This document shows, piece after piece, positions 1 through 12,147 of a stretch of 64,000 nucleotides of DNA (positions are counted from its first letter, which is position 1; the number at the start of each line of letters is the position of its first letter). The translations under genes were made by a program, and so were the position numbers. Where the stretch lies: contig JACTAT010000059.1 of NCBI GenBank assembly GCA_014526335.1, forward strand, positions 297,196 to 361,195, read 5' to 3'. This stretch comes from Chrysaora quinquecirrha (Eukaryota > Cnidaria > Scyphozoa > Semaeostomeae > Pelagiidae). Below the pieces are notes generated by a model. It saw only the letters and a program-made list of their open reading frames with translations. It was not told the origin of the DNA and did no database searches.

Positions 1-689
1 GAGAAACAGGATGCTCGCCCACTTGCTGCGGCGATTAAAGACCTCTTTCATAAACAGTAGACGTTATGTGACGCACATGTTGTCTAAATCAAAGACTGTT
101 TATGATTGTTGTGAACTTATGGGTCCTTATGTTATCTGGCGATACTGTTGCATTGTAACTGTTTTGTACTGTTGCTGTTGCGCAGTCAGTCCAACCTCTA
201 TTCTTTTGTTCCACTTAGTGCGAGGTCCTTTGTTTCCATATGTCCTCAGCCGTTACTTTTCAAAGTCTACCATCAAGGCTTCAACTGAACTTAGATTTCT
301 CATACTTAAACCGAATTTTTAGCTGCAATCGAAATTACCGAAAATCACCCTTCCTTTCCATCGTTTTCCTCTTTCTCTCAGCTTCTGTGAAGCAGTTCTC
401 TCGATGTCTGTTAGGATTCTGTTACCGTTTTCTTAAGCAGTTTTAGACTGTGAATCCATCAGATCTGTACTTAACTAGCCTGCGCGCAGAATCTTGTGTC
501 AGGGTCTAAACGCAGGTTATACTTAACTTAACTTACTACAGCCTCAAAAGGTTCTTATTTTGTTCTTTTCATTATCTTCTAATATACTTTGAAGTTATTT
601 TATAATCCCAGTCTCGAATATAGTTGATCTTCAGTTGTTGTTGCCCAGGGCTAAGTTTCTTACAAAACAGTTGCAACAATCGCAACAAC
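1..689. other. no gene seen
   Basis: AT-rich single-copy-looking sequence. Short open frames occur, but none has a recognisable domain, splice context or repeat structure. Nothing can be supported here. Confidence 0.5.
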
Positions 690-790
690 AAGATGGTGTG
701 GCCGAGTGGTATAGGCATTTCGCTTGAGTTTGAGTCCGAATCTCGTCGGGATCACAAGCCTGCAATTGACTCATTTGTCCATCCTTCCGA
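690..790 (+). repeat. tRNA-derived SINE-like fragment
   Basis: An A-box match (tggccgagtgg, 699-709) lies 35 bp upstream of a near B-box (gtccgaatc, 734-742, one mismatch to GWTCRANNC). This is the spacing of an internal RNA polymerase III promoter. No clover-leaf can be closed around it, so it is not a functional tRNA gene. It is most likely a SINE head or a decayed Leu/Ser-type tRNA copy. Confidence 0.5.
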
Positions 791-839
791 GATAATTCCG
801 AGGTCGAAAATTGAGAACTCAAGGGTATTCGTTCTGGAT

Positions 840-1009
840 TACACGTTTTTTTGTTATATAAGAAACCTAGCTAAAGCCTCACTATTACAAGTTTCTTAAA
901 TTTTCTATTGTTTTCTATTGTTTTAAGAAACAAAAGAACAAAAGAATCTATTGCAATTTTCCAGAAATCTTAGCTACTTGTGGGCTTCTTATAAATAAAA
1001 AAGCATGTA
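840..1009. mobile_element. MITE of the TACAC-N-C...ATAAGAA terminus family
   Basis: The left end (tacacgtttttttg...ataagaaac) is the inverted complement of the right end (ttcttataaataaaaaagcatgta). About 170 bp with no coding capacity. Related termini bound elements at 5493-5875, 44844-45223, 52872-53823 and 56499-59966. Confidence 0.55.
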
Positions 1010-1399
1010 TGAGTCTTGGGGCAGAAGCTGTAGGTCTACATTAGCTGTGCCGGTACCGGAGCCCTAGACCTCTTTTCAACTAACAAATATTGTCTACTTG
1101 CTTGCTTGCTGATTCTCCGTCATTAGTAAGCCAGTAGAATCGATCGCACAGGAAAGAAAGACTTGTTTTGTTTACTTATACATACAATACTCTTGATTGT
1201 CTATTATTGTTGAGTTGTTATCTAAGCCATTTGAAAGGAGCAGCTACATGGTTTAGACCCTTGGTATCTCACCATGAGCTTTGTAATTTCTACTTTGGAA
1301 TAATAACATTCTTAAACTCTATTTCTCTTTATGGCGTATCAGACAGAGCAAGCTTTGTCTTCAGTATTTTGGCAAGAAACTCTAAACATCTCGTAAATC
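1010..1399. other. no gene seen
   Basis: No exon-like frame or repeat structure was found. Confidence 0.4.
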
Positions 1400-1490
1400 A
1401 AGCTCGTAAATTTGAAGGGTATCAAGCTCGTAAATTCGAAGGATATAAGCTCGTAAATTCGAAGGGTATAAGCTCGTAAACTCGAAAGGT
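1400..1490. repeat. minisatellite, 4 units of about 23 bp
   Basis: Four tandem copies of a unit built on agctcgtaaattcgaagggt, each with one or two changes. It directly abuts the MITE at 1493. Confidence 0.85.
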
Positions 1491-1492
1491 AA

Positions 1493-1649
1493 TACTGCTT
1501 TCACGATGACACTTCAAAACCAGCTTTATTTAAACCAGGTTAAATTTCCGCCAATCAGATCGATTCTTATTGTTGAACTGACCAATCAGAGCGCAACATT
1601 TGAAACCTGGTTTATTTAAACCTGTTTAACTTGCAGTGTGACAGCAGTA
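1493..1649. mobile_element. MITE with TA flanks and CAGGTTTAAATAAA arms
   Basis: Termini tactgctttcacgatgac and gtgtgacagcagta are inverted repeats, followed inward by matching arms (ctttatttaaaccaggtt / aacctggtttatttaaa). TA is present at both borders, which fits a TA target duplication of mariner or similar type. About 157 bp, non-coding. Confidence 0.65.
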
Positions 1650-1912
1650 TAAGGGAATCACTCAGAAGATGAACGTCAAGAATCTACGCAGGCGTTTTTA
1701 TGTTCGGAGAACATATTGGTGGGGTGGCGTGTAACCAACGCTTGTGGAAAAGCTAGAAAGCATCTCAAGAATGCCATTAGGGCCACGCCATTTATGCGCA
1801 ATTTGCGGTTAGAGAAAGCCCCTTTGTCGAAAGATTCTCTACATTAAGTGCCACCTTGGTGGAGGCAGTCTTGGCAAAGAGCTGCAATTTCAAAACAGGG
1901 AACGATAATAAT
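1650..1912. other. no gene seen
   Basis: Unique-looking sequence between repeats. No supportable feature. Confidence 0.4.
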
Positions 1913-2165
1913 AATCACCATCATCATCATCATCATGATTAACCTCTAATGAATCACCACGGACCACCTTCATCACCAACACCGCAACCACCCCTACAGC
2001 CATCACCACGATCATCCCTATCACAACCACCACCCCCTTATAAATACAACCATCACCACGATCACCCCTATCACAACCACCACCCCCTTATCACCACCAC
2101 CAAGCAGGCCACCTTCATCACCACCACCACAACCCCCTACAATCATCACCATGATCATTTACAAT
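1913..2165. repeat. ATC microsatellite and A/C-rich minisatellite
   Basis: A short (ATC)n run at 1917-1940 leads into a C/A-rich array with repeated accatcaccacgatca and tatcacaaccaccacccc blocks. The Pro/His-rich open frame across it is a by-product of the repeat. Confidence 0.8.
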
Positions 2166-2325
2166 AGAAGTCCTAATTAGATACATCATGTACTATCGTT
2201 TTGGAAGACTCATTTGCCAAAATAGCCAAAATCTAAGTAGGGCCCCTATGCATAGAAGTCCTAATTAGATACGTTGTAAAATTTTTGGAAGACTCATTTG
2301 CCGCCAAAATCTAAGTACGCATAAG
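2164..2325. repeat. tandem duplication, period 88 bp
   Basis: The block starting atagaagtcctaattagata at 2164 recurs at 2252. Both halves share ttttggaagactcatttgcc and aaaatctaagta. Confidence 0.8.
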
Positions 2326-3676
2326 CAGTTCTGTTTGAAGTTAAAGAAGAAGACGTTAAATATCTAAAGTTAAATCTGGATAGGACTCGCATAACAATAC
2401 TGCCTATTAGCTGTCTAATTGCTTTCCAAATGAGATTTAGTAATAATCTTATGCAGCTACGACGGACCATTCGCAACGGCTTAAATGTGTATTCCTGGCG
2501 TTACTCACTATTAATTACTATTTATGTCATTTACGTAACTACCGGACCGGACTTCTAGTCACACAGCAAATGTAACGTGTTTCGTTTGATGTAATGAAAC
2601 TTTGGAGCCTATGACGATATTCAAAGCCATCTTCAAGGAAATAGTTAGAAAGGCATGCGTTGGTTGGCTACATTAATTAACGGCGAGGATTGGCTCTTTT
2701 AGATGTTACCGATAAAAATAATGTTGCTATTAAGAAATCGTTTTAACAACCATATATAGTTACCTAATTGAACACAAGAAGCGGAGAGATAACGTATGTA
2801 GGTAAGTGTGAAAAAGAAGGGCTTAAAACACTTGCCTACTGCCTTTGTCTTAGCTTAGATAAGATCACCTGTTATCTTAACCGACGCTTATGTGTACTCT
2901 GTAGACTCACCACTCGCATGAGTCTCTAGTTAACGCTCCCCTTTTAATTTGCAACCACACTGACACTGAGCAATCATAAAAAACAACAACAACATCGAGC
3001 GAAGTAGTAGGACTTACGTAGTGAGTGATGTACTCTACTCTATACATAATTACACTAGCCACAAGCCATGAGCTACCAATTTTGTTACAGAAGGAACTTT
3101 AGCTAGGTACTGGGTACTGTATGTGGCTGATGAGGTTCCTTAAAACCTAAGAGGTTTTTCTATTTAGGTTTCAATTAGAGTTACCTAAGGAATTGCTGTG
3201 CCTGTAACTGCTAGTAGTGAATTGAGTAATACACAAAATGCTAACATTTGATCAAATACTCAAATTAGCTTACCTTGTTCGAGGAAAAACGTTTTGGTTT
3301 CTTCAATCTGCTTCTTGTTCTTGCTTGATCTGTAGTGTTTAAATTGGACTGCGATTGCTTTTTGGCTCTTTTAACTACAATGTCCTTTGTTTTATGACGT
3401 CTTGCAAAACGTAGGAGATGAGTCATAGTTTACACATCCAACGTGACACTTCGAAAGGTCCTGTTCGTGGGTTCCTATTACTGAACAGGAAAATAGTTCC
3501 GCAACCGCCTTTTCGACAAACATCACGAAACATATCCTTGACACGATATCCGCAACGTGCAACAAAGCTGCAAAACCTTAGAGCAAAAAAATTCTGAATT
3601 CATCTATGTTTTTGTTTTTTGTATGAGACGTACTCTTCTTATTCACGCATGGCTGAAAGCCTTAGGCTGAAAAGTT
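2326..3676. other. no gene seen
   Basis: Long AT-rich stretch. No exon-like frame with splice borders, no recognisable protein and no clear repeat structure was found on either strand. Confidence 0.45.
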
Positions 3677-3914
3677 GGGGATGACAGCTATGATCAATGT
3701 ACCAGTGTACCGGCTTTTTTGAAAGCGTACCGGTCAGTACTCGTGACAATGTACCGTTGTGCCAGTTTTCACGCATGCACATGTTATGGCACTGATTTTT
3801 CAAGTGTACCGTGTACTTACCAGGTTGCGTTTGTAACGTAAAGGGTCACTTTTTAGCTTGTCGTACCGTGTATCGGGTGCTCTGTACCGGCGTACCGGGA
3901 AGCTGTCACCCCCC
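3677..3914. mobile_element. MITE rich in gtaccgg motifs
   Basis: Termini ggggatgacagct and agctgtcacccccc are inverted repeats. The interior is packed with gtaccgg/gtaccg words in both orientations. A truncated relative (caccggtacattaataatagctgtcaccctcc) lies near 48280-48320. Confidence 0.65.
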
Positions 3915-5492
3915 ATTGAAAATATGAGGGTCGCTTGGGGATTCTAGAGAACATGGGAACATGCCAAATGTACCCAGGTAATGGAACATGCCAATATTAA
4001 AAGGGAATAAAGAAACAGGGATCAGATAAAATCCTCTCTATCAATCCACTGACTATCAATCTGAAATTGATCCTACAAAACTCCAGAGAACAAAAGGATT
4101 TCCTCCAGGGAACAGGGGAATATGTTACCCCCCAGAATGACCCTAAGATTTAGTACAGTTTCGATAGGAACCAAAGAAAAAGTTCGTTGATCGCTATTAT
4201 GTGTGGTTTTATAAGAATCATATTCTTAAGAAACACGAGATTGAGATTTAGGTCGATTTTCCTTCGTTGCCTGGATCGCAGACCTAAGTTCCAGAGACCA
4301 TATTGAGTTATTGAGTTATTGAGTTATGGAGTTAAAGCTACAACCCCTCCCAAAATTTCTGACACCGCCTCTCCTTCCCTCGACAGAGCAATGTTTTGTT
4401 GATAATTCGGTTCACAGGCGTCTCACACACGGCACAAGGTAATTCTAATACCAACATTGCTTTGTCAGGGAAGGGGAACAGATGGTTTACTTAAAAAAAA
4501 TAGAGAAATCATGTTTGGAGAAGGTTTCAACTGGTCTCATTATATTTTGTGAAGGATTGTAAGTGCTCTTATAGGGAGTGTGTACCTTCGACCAAATACT
4601 GGTCCACCGACGCTATTAAACCCTTTCCTTTTGGTCACAGTTTGGTTACAAGCAATCTGATTAAGGCTTAGGTTGCATTACTGTAGCCCATTACTTGAGC
4701 TGTTGTTGTCCCAAACCAAACGTCAGCAGTTATAGCACATCGAAATTTTGGATTGAAATTCCAGGCCCACATTCAAGAAAGCGAAAAGAAAACCGAAATA
4801 GCTTAGGTCAGACGTAATCCAAAAAGCCAAAGAATGCTTTTGGAAAAAATACACCTGGTATTTGTAAATCCTTTTCCAAATTATTCAATGTACAACAATG
4901 TACATATCTAGGATTTTGATGTAAATGTCATCATTGTTTGACGCAAAGATAAAGTGAATCACATAAGCAACAAATGACCGAACCATAATAATCGTGGTTG
5001 ATGTCTTCGTTCATTTACTAAGTTACTTGTTTCTAAGACCCCCCCCAGGGGGATGCAAAATCGTTCAACCACACGCAATTTCTGGACGATTCACGCAAAT
5101 ACGCACGATAAAGCTTCATTTTCACATGCACGCAACTTGAGACGTTTCTCCCCGAAATTTTGAGAAAGCTTTAAATTCAGGGCCCTTAACTTATATATAT
5201 TTGAAGAATTTGCTTTCAAAAATTCTTTCCACGACAAGTTTGTAACAGGGAAGACAGAACATTATGATTTTAGGGGGCTTATTATGAATGCTCGATGCAT
5301 TAAAGGACCAAATAACCGTCTTTCCTTCCCCAATAAAGCAATCACGCCATTATGTCCCCAATATGTAAATCACGACGTCACGAGCCGTACCAAGCTCGGT
5401 ACCAAGACCTTTCACGCGACACGCTGGAGCTATCCACGTATTCCGCGCGAAAATTTCTCGTTTCACGAAATCACAATTGAAAAATGGCCCAA
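3915..5492. other. no gene seen; decayed inverted repeat
   Basis: At about 4370-4482, ctctccttccctcgacagag and its approximate inverted partner (ctttgtcagggaaggggaac) form a small inverted-repeat element. A related half-copy lies near 47382-47440. A gagttatt tandem run lies at 4304-4332. No coding region was found. Confidence 0.45.
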
Positions 5493-5875
5493 TACACTCT
5501 TTTTTTTATAAGAAACTAAGATTTTTGGTCAGTACTCAAAGTTTCTTAGTTTTGGGACAAATTTGGTACTGAAAGTTTCTTAGCAGTTTCTTAGAATCAA
5601 AATTTTTAAGTGCCAAAACAGGCAATTGACACTTAAATTCTACAAATAGAAGAAGCAATACAATTCACGTTTACATCAGCTGTTTTTTCTGTCAAAATAG
5701 ACACTTATGGTGCAACAGAAGTTTGTTTTCTCGATGCTTTATTTCTAATTCTAAAGATTCTTGAGACCTGCGAGTTTCTTGCCATTTTTGGTCGAGTACT
5801 GAAAGTTTCTTAATCAATATTGATCTCAGTACTGAATTTCTTATAAATGGGTTTCTTATAAAAAAAATGAGTGTA
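5493..5875. mobile_element. MITE of the TACAC-N-C...ATAAGAA terminus family
   Basis: Left terminus tacactcttttttttataa and right terminus ttataaaaaaaatgagtgta are inverted repeats. Several subterminal copies of agtactgaaagtttctta lie inside both ends and resemble transposase-binding repeats. 383 bp, non-coding. Confidence 0.7.
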
Positions 5876-6684
5876 ACACATTACGCAGAATCACTTGATG
5901 GGGGGCCTTTTCTAAGCATGGGGGGCCTGGCAACATGAATATTACTTTGAGACTCCAATTTTAAGAAACTCTTAGAACAAGAGAATTAATTGGAAACGTT
6001 GTATTTAAACTGCAGCAACGATTTGTGGCGCAGGAATTGATTACCACAGACAAAATGCTAGTATCCGGGATTTGTTGATCGCTACTCAAGACAATTTATG
6101 AGGGAGCTTGTAGTTGTTGATCTTATGAGAGTAAACAAAGAATCACCCGTCCATCACCCAACCTAGCTGGGCACATACATGCTACTACTGCTAAAGGACT
6201 CCTATAATAGGAGTTAACCCCTCTTGCGTATTGCTGCGTGTTAGCATTTTAGCTACCAGCTGCTTCACAAGCTTGAGACAACTATCATTTGGCTGTTTTT
6301 CTAAAAGATTGATGTACAGTACTATAGATATACGAATACAACGAGGAATGCTGGCAATCTTCCGTGTCAATAAGTTTAAAAAGCTGCTTCGCTGCTGCTG
6401 TGTAGTTCCTTCTTCGTTTTTTCTTGCCAAATTCTTGGTATCATTTCTAAAGTTCCATATATTTTGGAAATGATTCCATATGTATTTACATCCATACACC
6501 GTTGTGTTATAGCCTCGATGTGATGTCTCTTTATCTTCTATATCCCTTTTATAGGCTGCACACTTGAATCAATGTAGGATCAGATTTTCATTAGAAAGCG
6601 TATTAAAACTCTTCTAATTTCTACATATTAAACGACCGATAAAGGTTGACCAAAGCTGAACAAATAACCAAAAAATCCTGTTTA
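5876..6684. other. no gene seen
   Basis: AT-rich flank of the tandem duplication. Overlapping open frames exist on both strands at 6190-6500 but show no domain or splice evidence. Confidence 0.4.
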
Positions 6685-7424
6685 CTATTGCTCAGTTGTT
6701 GAAACGAAGTTCTACTGTATGTTGTAGATGTCTGTTTTTATTTGATATCAAAACCCTCCATGATTTTGAGAAGAATGAGAGGTTTAGGAGGGCTTTTCAA
6801 TGATAGGTGATTAGAGCTGTACCAGCTGGTATAACATTGGCTTTTACTGTAAATAAATTTTTAATAAGTATATCAGTTGCATTAGAAATGAGATAACATA
6901 ATATTAATTATTAAACAAGTAACTATCTAATACTAAAGATAGCTGCCAACTCCGCAAGGAAACAACGCCAGACATGAACTTCAACAACTACCCCCTTTCG
7001 ATTTAGCCCCATATTTTGTCTACTTAGTGAGTTTTATAGCAGTAAGCATTCAAAATTAAATTCAAACTACTTACTACTACTGAAAACTGGCTATTTGTTA
7101 CTCTTCTTTTTGAGTAAGTGTAATAAAAAAAGAACTGAGGGGTGTTGTTTTTCTGAACTTCCAAAACCTTCCGAATTTCGAAAACAGAAAGCTTCCAAAA
7201 ACAGATCCATAATTTAAATAACAGGAAATCTGAACATTTTTGCCCCAAAATTCTTGCTTAAAACTTAGGAAATCCGAAAATTTTCGCGCCAAAATTCTTG
7301 CTTGCCTCATCCTCAGACCCATTCGTGGAATGTCTTGTGGCAACTGGTAAATTTGCCGTTTCTTTTGGGTTTCACAGAACTTCAAACTAACAGTCTCTCG
7401 ACAATTTTGGAAGACTACTGCTTT

Positions 7425-7612
7425 TGAAGTGCAGAGTCCAGAAAAGTGTTCAATCTTCCTCCAGACAAAAATACCCCTAGCTGAAAACCTTCCTCACTAA
7501 ACAATGAAAAATAGGCGTGCCTTAGGTGAGGCATCAGATTTTCTTTTGTTCTGGATGACCTTCCTCCGGTCAATGACCGTGTGACCTTAACTTTTTCCTG
7601 GCTCTGTATGAT
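7425..7612. other. segment present only in copy A
   Basis: Copy B passes from gactactgcttt straight to tgttaggaggtttt, skipping this stretch. Part of it (tcaatgaccgtgtga and surrounding words) recurs near 47440-47510, so it is probably a repeat inserted in A or deleted from B. Confidence 0.6.
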
Positions 7613-7937
7613 GTGAGGAGGTTTTTAGAGAGCTCTAAAACCTGCCATGGTGAAAGAGTGGCTTCAAAAAACACACATTTCAAAAAAAGTTGACAGAAAA
7701 AAGAATCGGTTTAGATAGAAGAACACACCCAAAAAGTCTGAGATAGGACATTTTAGCCTCGTTTAACTATTGTATTGCATTACATGTTAATATACAATGT
7801 GGGTGTAACAGAAAGTGTCTTAGCGTTCATGTTGAATGATGAGTTAGTCTTAGTCGTTTGCTTATCAATGTTCTGTTAAGTTATAAAAATGGTATAATAA
7901 GATATCTAATTTTCTTCTTGGTTCTTCTCGTGTTTAC

Positions 7938-8097
7938 AGCATAGACATTATTCATGTTGCCAAGTGTTATTGGATGACGTGGCAGAAGCTGCCTCAGTGT
8001 GGCCCACTTGACATTGTTGAGAAATTTGAAAGCTCTAGACTGTGCCTTAGACTTGCCCACCTTCTGATTCAGCAATGCGAAAACAACTTGTAGTAAT
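7938..8097 (-). pseudogene. minus-strand exon-like frame, unidentified (copy A)
   Basis: On the minus strand a possible acceptor (tgtattgttttcag) precedes a 160-nt open stretch that ends at a possible donor (gct|gtaaac). The 53 complete codons include RAFKFLNNVKWATLRQLL, which reads like real protein, but I do not recognise the family and see no neighbouring exon. The copy B equivalent carries a stop. It is probably an exon fragment carried with the duplicated segment; chance is possible. Confidence 0.3.
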
Positions 8098-10344
8098 CTG
8101 AAAACAATACAGCGTAGGAGTTACGTAGTAGGAGTACGAGACAATAGTACAAACCCATATGAGATGGGGCAATTCTTTCCATGGAAATCTCGAACTCATT
8201 TCAAGCCCGTCGGAAGGAATCTCAGTTTTAGGGGTGGGGGTGGGTTAAACAACTGAAAAGTATTTGATGACGTAATGATTTATGACATCATACTTTTTAG
8301 GCTTTGCTGGAAGTCTTATTGTTTTCTTGAAAATCCCTGGGAAATCTGTTTGTTTTCATATAAATCCACTACCCCATATCGTAGAGTGAAATGTCCTCAT
8401 AAAAAATATTCGCGAAATTATAAGTTCTGGGAGGAGGCCATAGGGGTCGAAAAACTGTAAAACCGCCAATTTTCGAGCCAAGAACCGTACAAGTGTGAAT
8501 TTTTTGCTGTAAAACAGCACCGAAGTGGCAAATTGAAAAACCGTGAAACCATACTTTTTAAAGGTACCGCTCTCAAAATGTCGAAAACAAACTGTCTCAT
8601 GCCCAACGCCCCTGTTGGGATGCAAAATGTTGTATGTTTTTTGTTTTGAATACATGAAACTCAGAAGGGTATACATTATTCAAAATTCTGTATTATTGAC
8701 GCAAAGGGGCTGTATTATTTACAGTATTATAATTTGGGAAGGATGTCTAATTTTCGTAATTGCAGAATAAAGTTCTAAGGATATATATTTGATATATTCT
8801 AGGCATTATAAGCTTTGATTGTCCTATACCTTTTCATATTGGCATAAGGTTGGGGCGGAATTTTCAGCTACATTGGCATGAAAAGCGGCAGTGATTTGGA
8901 AGTTTGCGTGGGACCTCCCCACCCAACCTGGTCAAGTGCATTTCCCCTCCCCCGTCGTGTGACTTGTTTAATTTGAAAAGGCAAAGAAAATATTCGGAAA
9001 TGTGAAATTTTGCTTTGATTTATCATGATATAATGCTACATTGACTTGTATCTGGTATCCGTAACTAACGGTAAGATATTGGATATTGGTAACCCACAAG
9101 CTTGTTATCTACCAAGACAAGAGGCAACAGGCAACACCCTTTTATGGAAGTCACCCACTACTTCTTGACTTACGTAACTCCATAGCGACAAACAAAAAAA
9201 TGAACAACTCGACAAAGGAGTATTCTCTGGTGAGGAAAACATTCAACAAAAATACAAAGCATCCCATACTTCTATTGTTTTGGGAGGAAACTCCACATTC
9301 ATAAATATTGGGATTTCAACTAGAATAAATTAGATGCTGTTTGTTGGTCCAGCAGTGTACACATACACAGTAGCATAAATTTGCCCATTTCTCGAACAGA
9401 TTCATAATCTCACTGCTTGAGGTGGGCATGAGGTTTTTAACTGAGAAGAAATCTTTACTGCCAAAGATGGTAAGTTTTTTCATCTACCTTTCATTGTTGT
9501 AACAACAGTAAGCGATAATTGCTCAGGTCTACAAAATGCATTTGTAAAATGCAGCTCTTCAGACACTGCTTTCTAATGAGATTCAGGGTTTCAAGTCTTC
9601 GTTTTTTTTAAAAAGTTAATTTGTACAGTATATGAAATCATACCATCATAGAAATAGTCATTTTGGTAAGGTTTTCGAAAATTTTTAATGCCTCAATTTG
9701 CCACGCCCAGTGTGCTTTCTTGGGTTGACAAATTGCATACTAGTAGTCCTTAATGCAATGCATTTGCACTTTCCTTTTCTTAGCAAATCTAAGCGTAATG
9801 AAGAATGAATATATAGATTGACATTTGAATTTCCACACGTCCTGGCGTCTTTTTTCGTTTTTGTTTTTTGTTTTTAATGTTTCCCCGTTGTCAATGTGAC
9901 ATTGCTGTAACTTTGTCTTTGTTCCTACAGTTTGGTTGCTGTACTGTATTATGAATATCCTCCATAAGTGTTGAAGTAGCGCACTTTTGCTTGTAAAAAG
10001 AGCAGTTGCAAGACTTGCAAGGTTAAGAACCTTTCGGAGGGAAAACGAATATTTCTCAGGCACCCTCCTTTGTTAACATGGAATGTTGGACCTTTGGAGA
10101 AGGATATTAAGAAATAGACTTGGAGCAAGTCTAGTGAGAATTAAGCTACTTTTCAAAAAACAAAGCACGCAATGTTTCGCGATAGAAAATGGGTGGCCTC
10201 TTGGTATGAGATTCGAAGAACCCATGCTCTCGATATGAAGATATTCTGTAGTTCAATAGTTATGATATGGTGATGCGAATGTTACTGACTCCAAGAAGGC
10301 AGGGAAGCCGGAAGGTGAATTGAGCACAAGAGCATTTAACGAGT

Positions 10345-10727
10345 TGTGCTTAGTCATTCTCTTTTTTGCAAGCGGACAAGATAGACCTTAGTTTTAGCGA
10401 TCTTCTCCCCCCTCCCTGTTGCCTTTCTTTGTGTTTTTGAGTTTATTATTTGTTTTGTATTTCAGTTCTCTGGTAGTCTTTCTGCTGGACAGGTGCATTG
10501 GCCCGGAAATTTGGCAATTTCGGTTTCAATCACCGACCGTACAAGCTTTTAGTTATGCAGGCAATAAAGGGCCGGTGCATCGCACGCCCAATTTTTCCTG
10601 CAATTCAGATTTAGGATCAGTTATAGTTTAAGTAAATTAATTGTGCTTTAAGGTCCCTTGTTATGGGGCTGATAATGACTCACTTAGGGTTGTTTATAAG
10701 TTATGCTGTCCTAGGTTAGTTTAAGTC
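10345..10727. other. copy-A-specific variable segment
   Basis: Between agagcatttaac and cttaataggctgtatgctc, copies A and B carry unrelated sequence of about 383 bp and 792 bp. This marks a replacement or independent insertions after duplication. No gene is visible in it. Confidence 0.7.
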
Positions 10728-11750
10728 TTAATAGGCTGTATGCTCTGCAAAATACAGTTCCACAGACCGTCATTAATATTTTGATTTACTTAACACTGAT
10801 GCATTGACTTAATGATCTTGCTAACTGAAACCTGCATAATTATAGCTCCTCTGACTCTTGCACTTGTTTCCTTCGGCAGTTTTACACTACACTGTCAGGG
10901 TTTTTTTTCGAGGACCTATTATGTTTCTCGTTTTTGCTTTTCGCTATAGTGTACTTTGTACTCGCCAGTACAACAGCAACAAGCATTTTTCGCATCAAAA
11001 CTTTTTTTGGCGGAGGAGCGAAGCGAGTGTTGGAGATATCTCCCATTGCATGTAACTAGTATACTTTGTATATTTTTGCATTTTATTGTGGTACTGCAAC
11101 CATAAGGCCCTGTCCAAACGATTAGGATGATATAGAGTATGAGGCGTCATAGATAGAACTAAATTGATCAAGCGTATAATCTGGAATCAGCGAGATAGCG
11201 AATAGAAGTTAATAACTGGCTAACACTGTGAGAAGATGTACTTACCTGGAAGTGCAGTGCGCTTATTTCGTAACAATGCCCTCTGCTATTTGTCGCTTCC
11301 ATATTCTTTTGCCCCAGTTACACTATACCGGATAGCAAAGGTTGGTTGCTTCTTGATTTTCTGGCCGGATAAGTCTTTCAGTTGTACTAAGGCGAAGCTT
11401 CCCGGCACAACAAGTTTCGACGATCAAAACGAAAATCAAGAAGCAATGATAGTAACAGGAGCCTTTGATGATGATAGTGTACAATGAAGTCATCTTTGCT
11501 GTTGCATTTTCCCCTGGAGCCAGTATAATCGAAAGGCATACATTTGTTTTGCTCCTTGACGTTCATGATGTTCCTCTTGTTTGTCTTCACTTCACGACAT
11601 GTATGCTCTGCTCCGTGCACATTGCGAGGATTCTCTTGTAGATTCGCATTTCAAAGGCTTCTATTTGATGATCATTGGCAATCCTATGAGCCAGTTCGAA
11701 GTTTTGTTTCAATTCTTAAAATTATTTTCAAGTTATCTTTTTCATTATAG

Positions 11751-12147
11751 GCAAGGGGAGTGTTTCTTGTTGTACTGCTCTTTCAAGTCGCCATAAGTGA
11801 CAACTGGGCTGACACAGCTAAGAGAGCAGTGGATGAACAAGCGAAGGAGAATGAATTCTTAAAGAAAGAAATGGTCAGGCTTGGCAGACAGCTTATGCTT
11901 CAGCAGTTCTTCACAGAAGAGCGTGTACGCTCAGAAGGCAGTTCAGGGTTAAAGCAAATACGTGTTCGAGACGTTGGTGATAAGAATTATTATGGTCAAA
12001 GCCACAGTGGAAACTCTATGGCCGCTATACACGATCATGCGAATAATATCAGAACTGTTGGTATGGGTGAATTCGTCGGAGTACTAAATGGAGTTGAATT
12101 CCGCACACGACACAATGATTACCGTCTCTACATGCCACATAGAACAA
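11751..12147 (+). CDS. copy A exon encoding leader and coiled coil
   Basis: Acceptor ttcattatag at 11741-11750, donor agaacaa|gtatgt. 132 codons plus one base. The amino-acid sequence is identical to copy B, with five synonymous differences. Confidence 0.8.

Noticed and set aside
699..780. Functional tRNA gene
   Set aside because: A and B boxes are present, but acceptor and anticodon stems do not pair. A SINE-like or decayed copy is the better reading.
8356..8676. Minus-strand open frame conserved in both tandem units (also 18949-19203)
   Set aside because: Length differs between units because of small indels that shift the frame, and the sequence has no splice borders. It is more likely a non-coding repeat.
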